DNA of 64,000 nt from Microbacterium paraoxydans (GTDB lineage: Bacteria > Actinomycetota > Actinomycetes > Actinomycetales > Microbacteriaceae), in the NCBI RefSeq assembly GCF_018224615.1, contig NZ_JAGTUK010000003.1, forward strand, positions 792,339 through 856,338. Direction: 5' to 3'. Under the pieces are notes generated by a model. The model did not search any database. It worked only from the letters and a program-made list of their open reading frames with translations, and was not told the DNA's origin. Below are positions 25,128 through 33,947 of this stretch, piece after piece. How positions within the stretch are numbered: the first letter of the stretch is position 1; every line of letters begins with the position of its first letter. The translations under genes were made by a program, and so were the position numbers.

Positions 25128-25481
25128 ATGACGACCGACTCCCGGCGCGCCGACGCCCGTCAGGCGGCTCTGATGAGCTCCTCCCGCGTGGAGCAGAAGG
25201 GCAACATCGTGGTGAAGTGGATCACCTCCACCGACCACAAGACGATCGGGTACATGTACCTGATCACTTCGGTGCTGTTCTTCCTGCTCGGCGGGGTGAT
25301 GGCGCTGGTCATCCGGGCCGAGCTGTTCGCGCCGGGTATGCAGATCGTGCCGCGGCACAACTTCACCTCGATCCCGCGCATCCGCAGCGAGCGCCCGGCC
25401 TTCGACCTGAACCACGAGGGCGTCGCCGAGGCCCCCGTCGCGCCGCCCGCCCCACGCGACCGCGACACACCGGCCGGGTGA
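25128..25481 (+). pseudogene. Internally deleted ctaD (cytochrome c oxidase subunit I) remnant
   Basis: A 117-residue frame whose first ~74 residues match the start of actinobacterial CtaD: an N-terminal extension, then VKWITSTDHKTIGYMYLIT, one transmembrane helix, and IRAELFAPGMQIV. The sequence then jumps in frame to a CtaD C-terminal tail (HNFTSIPRIRSERPAFDL). About 450 residues of catalytic core, with all heme and copper ligands, are missing, so it cannot be an oxidase. It keeps a start codon, a purine-rich site and a stop, so it may still be expressed as a one-helix protein. The junction falls near base 25350. The full ctaD must be elsewhere. Confidence 0.8.
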
Positions 25482-25510
25482 GCCGCGACCCGATTTTGTT
25501 TATCGAGCCC

Positions 25511-26770
25511 CTAGCGGCGGACTGCGGGCCGACCGGCGCGCTTCGACTGGCGCGGCCGGCGCTCCTCTGCGCGCCGACGCACCCGCGCATCGGATGCGGC
25601 GCGCGCCTTCGGCCCTGACAGGATCCTGACCAGCAGGTATGCGACCGCCAAGGAGATCAAGGCTTGGAGCATGCGCGGAATGACGTCCGGATAGGACGCA
25701 TTGAAGGAGATGCCGTACGAATAGACCAGCCCGATCCCCGCCAGCGCCCAGGGATTGTCCCGGCGGGTGAGGAAGCCCATGATGACGGTCAGCACCACGG
25801 CGAAAACGACGATGCCGACCCAGCCCTCGAAGATGTAGACGTTGCCGAGCATCGTGGCCGACTGCGAGCTGGTGGGAGCGCCCCCGAGCGCAACGCTCAT
25901 CTGTGAACCGGTGTTGAGCGGAGGGCGGTCGGGATCGAGGAAGCCCGGGATCAGACCGATGCGGAACAGCGTCGGGAGGTCCAGCACCTCCAAACCGGCC
26001 GGGCGCGGGACGAAACGCGAGATGAGAGCCATCTGCGTGTCCAGTTGCAGTCGCTCCAACGGTGCGTCCGCGCTCACCGCTCCGGGTCCCGAGACGGACG
26101 CGCGCCGCAGCGAGTCACGGAACTCGTAGATCGGAGGCCACAGAATCGGAATCGCCGCGAGCACGATCACGAGCGTCCGCAGGCGGATCAGCTTCGCGAA
26201 CATGGCCAGGATCAGCACCGTCAGGATCAGCGCCGCCGACTGCCCGAGGATGGCCCGCATCAGCCCCTCCCACAGGAACACCACGGCGGCGATCGCACAC
26301 ACCCACAGCGCCGTCGCCCGAGTGACCTGGCCGTGTCGGAACAGCCACAGAACGAGCGAGACGCCGAACAGTACCCAGAGCGTGAACGGCGCGGCGATCG
26401 AGACGATGGGCGACTCCGAGGCGACACCGATCTGCACGGCGTAGGTGCCGCGCCCGCCAAGCGTCGACACGACGGTGGCGACCACGCCGACGCCGAGCAC
26501 GGTGAACGCCGCGCGGGCGGTGATCGGCTTCGCGGTCGCTTCCGGCATCTTCAGCGGCTGCACCATCAACTCGATGAAGAGGGCGACGGCGACCGTCACC
26601 GCACAGATCGAGACGATCAGCCCGAACGGTTCCGTCCCCTTCAGCGCTGCGGGGATGACCACCATCGCCGCCAACTGGATGCCGAGCAGGATCGTGACGG
26701 GGAAGCGTTCGACACGCATGCGGCGCGGGTCGCCGACGACGGGCTTCAGCGTGGGGGGCTCCAGAGGCAC
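25511..26770 (-). CDS. Polytopic membrane protein resembling O-antigen/oligosaccharide polymerases
   Basis: A roughly 419-residue protein with ten or more hydrophobic segments. It has a large hydrophilic loop (about residues 215–320, from YEFRDSLRRASV to SSQSATMLGN) between late helices, and a basic Arg-rich tail. This layout recalls Wzy-type or oligosaccharide repeat-unit polymerases, but no decisive motif is visible, so the assignment is tentative. The DNA is visibly richer in A/T than its neighbours, which suggests transfer. It stands alone without glycosyltransferase genes. The GTG start follows AGGG at a workable distance; an ATG at MRVERFPVT is an alternative. Confidence 0.6.
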   Translation of the reverse strand: MPLEPPTLKPVVGDPRRMRVERFPVTILLGIQLAAMVVIPAALKGTEPFGLIVSICAVTVAVALFIELMVQPLKMPEATAKPITARAAFTVLGVGVVATVVSTLGGRGTYAVQIGVASESPIVSIAAPFTLWVLFGVSLVLWLFRHGQVTRATALWVCAIAAVVFLWEGLMRAILGQSAALILTVLILAMFAKLIRLRTLVIVLAAIPILWPPIYEFRDSLRRASVSGPGAVSADAPLERLQLDTQMALISRFVPRPAGLEVLDLPTLFRIGLIPGFLDPDRPPLNTGSQMSVALGGAPTSSQSATMLGNVYIFEGWVGIVVFAVVLTVIMGFLTRRDNPWALAGIGLVYSYGISFNASYPDVIPRMLQALISLAVAYLLVRILSGPKARAASDARVRRRAEERRPRQSKRAGRPAVRR

Positions 26771-26852
26771 AAGGGCAACCCTACGGGGTTGACGACCCCC
26801 GAACGCGCCCACCGAGCGATGTTCCCGGCCGCTGGCCAGGACCGCGTGAACG

Positions 26853-29063
26853 CTAGCGCCCGAGGATCTCGCGGGTCGTGACCTCGGGACGCAGATCGAG
26901 GCGACGCAGCAGCTGCGCGTTGAGCGCGACCACGATCGTCGACAGCGACATGAGCACCGCGCCGACCGACATCGGCAGCACGAACCCGATCGGGGCGAGC
27001 ATACCGGCGGCGAGCGGCACCGACAGCAGGTTGTAGCCCGCGGCCCACCACAGGTTCTGCTTCATCTTGCGGTACGACGCCCGGGACAGCGCGATCACCG
27101 ACAGCACCGAGCGCGGATCGTCCCCCGCAAGGATCACGCCGGCCGAGGCGATCGCGACATCCGTGCCCGCGCCGATCGCCAGGCCCACGTCGGCCTGCGC
27201 GAGGGCGGGTGCGTCGTTCACGCCGTCGCCCACCATCGCCACCCGACGGCCCTCGCGCTGGAGCTCCTGCACCTTCGCGGCCTTGTCCTCCGGGCGCACT
27301 CCGGCGAACACGCGGTCGATGCCGAGGTCGGCCGCGACCGTGTGCGCCACGGCCTCCGCGTCACCCGTGATCATCACGACCTGCACCCCGCGGGCGTGCA
27401 GCGCGTCCACCGCCTCCCGCGACTCCGGGCGCACCTCGTCGGCGAGCTTGAGCGCACCGATCACCCGACCGTCACGCACCACGTGCAGGATGATCGCGCC
27501 GTCCGTGCGCCAACCCTCGGCCACGGGCAGCTCCTCTGCGCCCTCCTCGCTCAGCAGATGCGGACCGCCCACGCGCACCCTGGCTCCGTCGACCGTGGCC
27601 GTCACGCCCACCGCGGGGGACGACGAGAAGTCACGGCTCGCCGGGACCGTCAGCCCGCGCTGCTGCGCGGCACGCACGATCGCCTTCGCCAGCGGGTGCT
27701 CGCTGTCGGCCTCGGCCGCCGCCGCCAGAGCCAGCACCGCATCGGCGTCGCCCTCGCCCGCGACCGACACCTCGGACACCACCGGCTCGCCCTTCGTGAG
27801 CGTACCGGTCTTGTCGAACAGCACCGTGTCGACCGTGCGCATGCTCTCCAGCGCGAGACGGTCCTTCACCAGCACCCCGCCGCGGGCGGCGCGCTCGGTG
27901 GCGATCGACACCACCAGCGGGATCGCGAGTCCCAGCGCGTGCGGGCACGCGATCACCAGCACCGTGATGGTGCGGATCACCGCGTCGTCGGGCAGGCCCA
28001 CCAGTGTCCACACGACCGCCGTGATCGCGGCTGCACCGAGCGCGAACCAGAACAGCCAGCCCGCGGCCGTGTCGGCGAGGCGCTGCGCCCGCGACGACGA
28101 GTTCTGCGCCTCCGTCACGAGCCGCTGGATCCCGGCGAGGGTCGTGTCGTCGCCCGTCGCCGTGATCTCCACGCGCAGCCCGGAGTCGGTCGCGACCGTG
28201 CCCGCCGTGACCGGGTCGCCCACGGCACGCGACACCGTGCGCGACTCCCCCGTCACCATCGACTCGTCCATCGACGCGCGACCGTCGACGATGCGCCCGT
28301 CGGCGGGAATGCTGCCGCCCGGCCGCACCACCACCACGTCGCCCACTCGCAGATCTGCCGGGGTGACGCGCACCACCTGGTCGCCCTCCACGCGCTCGGC
28401 CTCGTCGGGCAGCAGCGCCGCGAGGGAATCGAGGGCGGACGTGGTCTGGGCGAGCGACCGCATCTCGATCCAGTGCCCGAGCAGCATGATCACGATCAGC
28501 AGCGCCAGCTCCCACCAGAAGTCGAGCTCATGGTGCAGCAGCCCGAGGCTGGCGCCCCACGACGCCACGAAGGCGACCGTGATCGCCAGCGCGATCAGCA
28601 GCATCATGCCGGGCTTGCGCGCCCGGAGCTCGCCGACCGCGCCCGCGAGGAACGGCCGGCCGCCCCACACGTACATGACCGTGCCGAGCACGGGCGACAC
28701 CCAAGTCAGACCCGGCACGTCGGGCAGCGTGTACCCCAGGATCATCGCGAACATCCCGGACAGCACGACCGTCGGCACCGCGAGCACCAGCATGATCCAG
28801 AACAGGCGCCGGAACTGCCCGACGTGGTCGCCGTGACCGCCGTGACCGCCATGGCCCGCGTGACCGCCGTGACCCGCGTGATCCGCGTGGGCCGCGTGGG
28901 CCGCGTGGGCCGCGTGGTCAGCGTGGCCCGCGTGGGGGTCGTGATCCGCGTGGGCCGTGTGGTCCGCGTGGGGGTCGTGGCCCGCGTGGGGCTCGTGACC
29001 CGCGTGGGAGTCGACAGCGGTGTGATCCGTGCGCGGACCGTGGTCGTGGTGCGGGGTGCTCAT
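26853..29063 (-). CDS. CopB-type (CPH) heavy-metal P1B-ATPase with His-rich N-terminus
   Basis: A 736-residue P-type ATPase. Residues 1–82 are an extraordinary metal-binding arm: 21 consecutive triplets starting with histidine (H20 to H80) plus four earlier histidines. The core has the actuator motif MVTGES, the membrane metal site CPH in VIACPHALGLAIP near residue 373, the phosphorylation site DKTGTLTKG near 417, and GDGVNDAPALAQ. CPH instead of CPC marks the P1B-3 (CopB) class, linked to Cu(II), Cu(I) or Ag(I) export; the exact metal is inferred. It is the last gene of the copZ–copA–YHS–ATPase operon, 67 nt after the YHS gene. Confidence 0.92.
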   Translation of the reverse strand: MSTPHHDHGPRTDHTAVDSHAGHEPHAGHDPHADHTAHADHDPHAGHADHAAHAAHAAHADHAGHGGHAGHGGHGGHGDHVGQFRRLFWIMLVLAVPTVVLSGMFAMILGYTLPDVPGLTWVSPVLGTVMYVWGGRPFLAGAVGELRARKPGMMLLIALAITVAFVASWGASLGLLHHELDFWWELALLIVIMLLGHWIEMRSLAQTTSALDSLAALLPDEAERVEGDQVVRVTPADLRVGDVVVVRPGGSIPADGRIVDGRASMDESMVTGESRTVSRAVGDPVTAGTVATDSGLRVEITATGDDTTLAGIQRLVTEAQNSSSRAQRLADTAAGWLFWFALGAAAITAVVWTLVGLPDDAVIRTITVLVIACPHALGLAIPLVVSIATERAARGGVLVKDRLALESMRTVDTVLFDKTGTLTKGEPVVSEVSVAGEGDADAVLALAAAAEADSEHPLAKAIVRAAQQRGLTVPASRDFSSSPAVGVTATVDGARVRVGGPHLLSEEGAEELPVAEGWRTDGAIILHVVRDGRVIGALKLADEVRPESREAVDALHARGVQVVMITGDAEAVAHTVAADLGIDRVFAGVRPEDKAAKVQELQREGRRVAMVGDGVNDAPALAQADVGLAIGAGTDVAIASAGVILAGDDPRSVLSVIALSRASYRKMKQNLWWAAGYNLLSVPLAAGMLAPIGFVLPMSVGAVLMSLSTIVVALNAQLLRRLDLRPEVTTREILGR
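28818..29006 (-). repeat. Degenerate 9-bp coding repeat: 21 HXX triplets
   Basis: On the minus strand a CAC-N6 pattern recurs 21 times without interruption, encoding His at every third residue (H20 to H80) with Ala, Gly, Asp, Thr, Glu or Pro between. The second and third codons vary, so the array has been kept for its histidines and not only as DNA repeat. It forms the metal-binding arm of the CPH-type ATPase. Confidence 0.9.
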
Positions 29064-29130
29064 GATCTTCCCTCCAAGGTCGATGATGCCGTGCGGGGCC
29101 GCGGTGACGCGCCCCGCACGGTGCGGTCGC

Positions 29131-29391
29131 TCAGGCGGCCGCGAGGTACTTCGCGGGGTCGGCGTCGAACGCCGGACCGCAGCCCGCGCAGCAGAAGTGG
29201 TACCGCGTGCCCTCGTGGTCGCGGTACAGCCCTGCGGCCTCCGCGGCGGCGATCGACACCGGGGTGCCCGCCATCACCGGGCATGTGGTCATGCCCTCGG
29301 CGTTCGACGCCAGCAGGTCGCGGCGCCCCTCGGCGGCGATACCACCGGTGGCCGGAACGCTGCAGCAGGACCCTGCGGGGGAATCGGACAT
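29131..29391 (-). CDS. YHS-domain metal-binding protein
   Basis: An 86-residue Cys-rich protein. The YHS signature is seen twice in outline: TCPVMAGTPVS at residues 36–46, then YRDHEGTRYHFCCAGCGPAFDADPAKYL at 56–83 with C67, C68 and C71. A CC pair (C9–C10) lies near the N-terminus. YHS domains occur alone or fused to copper ATPases and are thought to bind heavy metal. It sits between the two ATPase genes and starts 23 nt after copA with a strong AAGGAG site, so it likely acts as a small metal carrier or buffer in copper efflux. Confidence 0.88.
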   Translation of the reverse strand: MSDSPAGSCCSVPATGGIAAEGRRDLLASNAEGMTTCPVMAGTPVSIAAAEAAGLYRDHEGTRYHFCCAGCGPAFDADPAKYLAAA

Positions 29392-29414
29392 GTCGGAGCT
29401 CCTTCTTCTCTGTG

Positions 29415-31664
29415 TCACTGTGCGTCCACCGCCGTGCTGCGGAACGACCGCAGGCGGAGGCTGTTGCCGACCACGAAGACGCTGGAGAGCGCCATCGCCG
29501 CGCCGGCGAGCATGGGGTTGAGCAGGCCGAGTGCCGCGAGCGGGATCGCCGCGACGTTGTACGCGAACGCCCAGAACAGGTTCCCTTTGATGGTGCCGAG
29601 CGTGCGGCGCGACAGGCGGATCGCATCGGCCGCGCTGCGCAGGTCGCCGCGCACGAGAGTGATGTCGCTCGCCTCGATCGCCGCGTCGGTGCCGGTGCCC
29701 ATCGCGAGGCCGAGATCGGCCTGAGCGAGAGCCGCGGCGTCGTTCACGCCGTCGCCCACCATCGCCACCACGCGGCCCTCGTCCTGCAACCGCCGCACCA
29801 CCGCGACCTTGTCGGCCGGGAGCACCTCGGCGATCACCTCCTCGATGCCCACCTCCGCGGCGATCTGCTCCGCGACGGCGCGGTTGTCGCCCGTGAGCAG
29901 CACGGGTGTGAGCCCGAGCGCCGTGAGCTGCGCCACCGCCTGCGCACTCGTGGCCTTGACCGTATCGGCCACCACGAGCACACCGCGAGCCGCGCCGTCC
30001 CATCCCACCGCGATCGCGGTCTTTCCCTGGCGCTCGGCCTCGGTCTTCACCGCGGCGAGCGCATCCGGCAGGTGCAGCGACCACTCCTCGAGCAGCGACA
30101 CTCGACCGACGACCACGGCGTGACCGTCGACCACGCCCTGCACGCCGCGGCCCTCGATGCTCGTGAACCCCTCGGGCGCGGGCAACGGCCCCAGCTCCCT
30201 GGTCGCCGCGGCGGCCACGGCCTGGGCGATCGGGTGCTCCGACGCGTCCTCCAGCGCCCCGGCGAGGCGCAGCAGCTCGGCGCGCTCGACGCCGTCGGCG
30301 ACGTGCACGGCTGTGAGGGTCATGCGGCCGGTGGTGACGGTGCCGGTCTTGTCGAGCACGACCGTGTCGACGCGGCGGGTGGACTCGAGGACCTCCGGAC
30401 CCTTGATCAGGATGCCCAGCTGCGCACCACGACCCGTGCCGACGAGGAGCGCCGTGGGGGTGGCGAGGCCCAGGGCGCAGGGGCACGCGATGATGAGCAC
30501 GGCGACGGCCGCGGTGAAGGCCGCCGCGGCGGGGAAGCCCGCGCCGAGCCAGACGCCCAGCGTGCCGAGCGCCACCGCGATCACGATCGGGACGAAGATG
30601 CCGGAGACGCGGTCGGCGAGGCGCTGCACCTGCGCCTTCCCGGTCTGCGCCTCCTCCACGAGCCGCGCCATCTGCGCCAGCTGCGTGTCGGAGCCGACGC
30701 GGGTCGCGCGCACGACGAGACGTCCGCCCGCGTTCACGGTGGCCCCGGTCACGGCGTCGCCCTCGCCCACCTCCACCGGCACCGACTCGCCCGTGAGCAT
30801 CGAGGCGTCCACGGCCGAGGTGCCGGACACCACGATGCCGTCGGTGGCGATCTTCTCGCCCGGTCGCACCACGAACTCGTCGCCGACCGCCAGCTCGCCC
30901 GTCGGGATGCACGTCTCCACACCGTCGCGCAGTACCGCGACCTCTTTCGCGCCGAGCTCGAGCAGTGCCCGCAGCGCCGCCCCTGCCTGTCGCTTGGAGC
31001 GCTTCTCGAAGTAGCGCCCGGCGAGGATGAACGTGGTGACCCCGGCACCCACCTCGAGGTAGATGTTCCCCGCCCCGTCGCTCGGGGCCACGGTCAGCTC
31101 GAACGGGTGGGTCATGCCCGGCATTCCAGCCGTGCCGAAGAACAGGGCGTACAGCGACCACAGCAGCGCCGCGAGCGTGCCCATCGAGATGAGCGTGTCC
31201 ATGGTCGCCGCGCCGTGACGCAGGTTGATCCATGCGGCCCGGTGGAACGGCCACGCCGCCCACACGATCACGGGCCCGGCGAGGGCGAGCGATAGCCACT
31301 GCCAGTACGTGAACTGGAGGGCGGGGATCATCGCCATCGCGACGACGGGCACCGTGAGCACGATCGACGCGATCAGCCGGTGGCGCAGCGAGACGAGCTC
31401 GTCATCCGCGGCGTCGGGCGCGGTGTTCTCGGTGGGCGGGGCCGGGGGTGCCGGGACCGCCGCGGTGTAGCCGGTCTTCTCCACCTCGGCGATCAGCAGG
31501 GCCGGGTCGAAGCCGGCCGGTGCGGTGACCTTGGCCTTCTCCGTCGCGTAGTTGACGGTCGCGGTGACGCCGTCGATGCGGTTGAGCTTCTTCTCGATCC
31601 GCATGGCGCACGAGGCGCAGGTCATGCCGCCGATGTCGAGCTCGACGCTGGTGCCGGTGTCCAT
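29415..31664 (-). CDS. copA: Copper-exporting P1B-1 ATPase CopA
   Basis: A 749-residue Cu(I)-exporting ATPase. One N-terminal heavy-metal-associated domain has MTCASC (C16, C19). The transmembrane metal site is CPC in [13 protein letters not shown] near residue 395. The actuator motif TGES and the phosphorylation site DKTGTVTTG near 438 are present, as is [12 protein letters not shown]. These mark the Cu(I) class (CopA). The start codon overlaps the copZ stop codon by one base, so copZ and copA are translationally coupled; CopZ would hand copper to this pump. The promoter ahead of copZ carries two palindromes. Confidence 0.95.
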   Translation of the reverse strand: MDTGTSVELDIGGMTCASCAMRIEKKLNRIDGVTATVNYATEKAKVTAPAGFDPALLIAEVEKTGYTAAVPAPPAPPTENTAPDAADDELVSLRHRLIASIVLTVPVVAMAMIPALQFTYWQWLSLALAGPVIVWAAWPFHRAAWINLRHGAATMDTLISMGTLAALLWSLYALFFGTAGMPGMTHPFELTVAPSDGAGNIYLEVGAGVTTFILAGRYFEKRSKRQAGAALRALLELGAKEVAVLRDGVETCIPTGELAVGDEFVVRPGEKIATDGIVVSGTSAVDASMLTGESVPVEVGEGDAVTGATVNAGGRLVVRATRVGSDTQLAQMARLVEEAQTGKAQVQRLADRVSGIFVPIVIAVALGTLGVWLGAGFPAAAAFTAAVAVLIIACPCALGLATPTALLVGTGRGAQLGILIKGPEVLESTRRVDTVVLDKTGTVTTGRMTLTAVHVADGVERAELLRLAGALEDASEHPIAQAVAAAATRELGPLPAPEGFTSIEGRGVQGVVDGHAVVVGRVSLLEEWSLHLPDALAAVKTEAERQGKTAIAVGWDGAARGVLVVADTVKATSAQAVAQLTALGLTPVLLTGDNRAVAEQIAAEVGIEEVIAEVLPADKVAVVRRLQDEGRVVAMVGDGVNDAAALAQADLGLAMGTGTDAAIEASDITLVRGDLRSAADAIRLSRRTLGTIKGNLFWAFAYNVAAIPLAALGLLNPMLAGAAMALSSVFVVGNSLRLRSFRSTAVDAQ

Positions 31665-31873
31665 CAGGCTCGCACCGCCTGGTATCCGGCCTCGTCGACC
31701 GCGGCGAGGACGGCGTCGTCGTCGAGAACGGTCGTGCTGCGTACGACGAGTCGCCCGGTCTGCGCGCTCACGTCGACGCCGTCGACGCCGGGGATCTGGG
31801 AGACCTCGCCGCGGACGGCCAGCTCGCAGTGGCCGCACGTCATCCCGGTGACCTGGTACTCGCTCGTGTTCAT
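31664..31873 (-). CDS. copZ: Copper chaperone CopZ
   Basis: A 69-residue single-domain heavy-metal-associated (ferredoxin-like βαββαβ) protein. The metal site is GMTCGHC with C13 and C16, and the fold ends with the typical VDEAGYQAV. It binds Cu(I) in the cytoplasm and delivers it to CopA. The ATG is preceded by a GAGAGGAAC site. It is the first gene of the copper operon, and CsoR-like palindromes lie 25–75 nt upstream. Confidence 0.93.
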   Translation of the reverse strand: MNTSEYQVTGMTCGHCELAVRGEVSQIPGVDGVDVSAQTGRLVVRSTTVLDDDAVLAAVDEAGYQAVRA

Positions 31874-31897
31874 CGTCGTTCCTCTCGATCTCTGGGA

Positions 31898-31912
31898 TAC
31901 CCCCCTGGGGTA
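31898..31912. promoter_or_regulatory. CsoR-like operator 1 (copper operon)
   Basis: TACCCC and GGGGTA arms separated by 3 nt form a 15-bp palindrome of the TACCC…GGGTA type bound by CsoR-family copper repressors. It lies just downstream of the predicted transcription start of copZ. No csoR gene is in this window. Confidence 0.7.
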
Positions 31913-31925
31913 CTCCCTCGCCACA

Positions 31926-31954
31926 ACCTTATACCTCTCACGGGTATTCCCGAA
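31926..31954 (-). promoter_or_regulatory. Putative copper operon promoter
   Basis: On the minus strand TTCGGG and TAAGGT are separated by 17 nt, giving a transcription start near 31919, about 45 nt before the copZ ATG. One palindrome occupies the spacer and another lies just after the start, a layout suited to repression. Confidence 0.5.
31931..31947. promoter_or_regulatory. CsoR-like operator 2 (copper operon)
   Basis: ATACC and GGTAT arms flank a 7-nt spacer. The arms share the TACC/GGTA core of operator 1, and the element sits between the predicted -35 and -10 boxes. It is less GC-rich than operator 1, so it may be a weaker site or bind another regulator. Confidence 0.5.
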
Positions 31955-32031
31955 ACAGCCGGAAGCCACGTCGCCCGCCGTCCTCGCCCTCGCAGGGTGA
32001 CCCGGCCGCGCCACCCCGGCGCATGCGCTGT

Positions 32032-32037
32032 CACGCT
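32032..32037 (+). promoter_or_regulatory. Putative -10 box for leaderless transcription of the HAD gene
   Basis: CACGCT keeps the conserved A and final T of a -10 box and ends 6 nt before the ATG, matching the spacing at other apparently leaderless genes here. No -35 box or ribosome-binding site is seen, so the call is tentative. Confidence 0.35.
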
Positions 32038-32043
32038 GAGCCC

Positions 32044-32976
<933 letters not shown>

Positions 32977-32994
32977 CACCCCGGGGCGGCGTGC

Positions 32995-33888
32995 TCACAC
33001 GGCACAGCGGAACCCGATGTGCGTCATCGCCGTGTCTTCCGCCTGCGCCGACCGCGCGGCCGGCCGATACCGCAGGCAGTACTCGGGCGCGCACAGGTGG
33101 GAGCCGCCCTTGAGCACTCGGCGCGGGATGGGCGATCCCGGCTCCGCCGACAGCAGGCTCGCCCGGCGGCCCTGATCCACCGCGACCGTGCCGGGCGGCA
33201 CGTGCCGGTGGGTCCAGTAGTCGGCGGTCCACTCCCACACGTTGCCGATCATGTCGAACAGCCCGTACCCGTTGGCGGGGAAGCTGCGCACGGGCGCCGT
33301 GCCCACCCAGCCCGACGCGCCGTCGTTGCGGTAGGGGAACGCGCCCTGCCACGTGTCGGCCATCAGCACGCCGTCCGGCCGGGTCTCGTCGCCCCACGCG
33401 AACCGCGCGCCGACCAGACCGCCGCGTGCCGCCCACTCCCACTCGGCCTCGGTCGGCAGGCGCTTGCCCGCCCACGCGGCGTACGCGGCGGCGTCGGCGA
33501 AGGCGACGTGCACCACGGGATGGTCGAGCCGATCGTCGATCGACGAGCCGGGGCCGGACGGCCGACGCCAGAACGCGCCGGGCTCCCACCGCCACCACTG
33601 CCGCCAGTCGCGCAGGTCGACCGGTCCCGGCGTCGGTGTGAACACCATGGCGCCGGGAACCAGGTCGTCGGGGTGCACGCCCGGGTAGTCGGCGGGGTCC
33701 ATGGGCCGCTCGGCGACCGTGACGTAGCCGGTCTCGTCGACGAAGCGCGCGTACTCGCGGTTGGTCACCGGGTGCTCGTCGAGGCGGAACGACGTGACCT
33801 CGCGCTCGTGGACCGGTCCCTCTTCGGGGTAGAACTCATCGGACCCCATCTGCAGCGTGCCCCCGGGAACCTCGATCATCGCCGCCAT
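32995..33888 (-). CDS. Formylglycine-generating enzyme
   Basis: A 297-residue enzyme that oxidises the active-site cysteine of type I sulfatases to formylglycine, using O2 and bound copper. The N-terminal FGE-sulfatase fold signature is VPGGTLQMGSDEFYPEEGPVHE. LPTEAEWEWAARGG and GNVWEWTADYW are family hallmarks. The two catalytic cysteines (C266, C271) are in SHLCAPEYCLRYR, which separates true FGE from EgtB/PvdO relatives. It follows the sulfatase gene by about 60 nt. A GTG 18 codons upstream, 5 nt after the sulfatase stop, is an alternative start with a better position for coupling. Confidence 0.9.
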   Translation of the reverse strand: MAAMIEVPGGTLQMGSDEFYPEEGPVHEREVTSFRLDEHPVTNREYARFVDETGYVTVAERPMDPADYPGVHPDDLVPGAMVFTPTPGPVDLRDWRQWWRWEPGAFWRRPSGPGSSIDDRLDHPVVHVAFADAAAYAAWAGKRLPTEAEWEWAARGGLVGARFAWGDETRPDGVLMADTWQGAFPYRNDGASGWVGTAPVRSFPANGYGLFDMIGNVWEWTADYWTHRHVPPGTVAVDQGRRASLLSAEPGSPIPRRVLKGGSHLCAPEYCLRYRPAARSAQAEDTAMTHIGFRCAV

Positions 33889-33947
33889 GCCTTCATGGTA
33901 GGGCTCGCCCGCGCGTGCGGGCCGCGTCGGAGAGGCACTCACGGCAC

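Noticed and set aside
28818..29006. CRISPR-like short repeats
   Set aside because: Repeat units are 9 bp with no spacers and encode the His-rich arm of an ATPase.
27342..31295. A very long open frame on the plus strand opposite the copper ATPase genes
   Set aside because: It is antisense to copA and the CPH-type ATPase, whose motifs are intact. High-GC DNA gives long frames opposite real genes, and the translation is Arg/His-rich without any domain.
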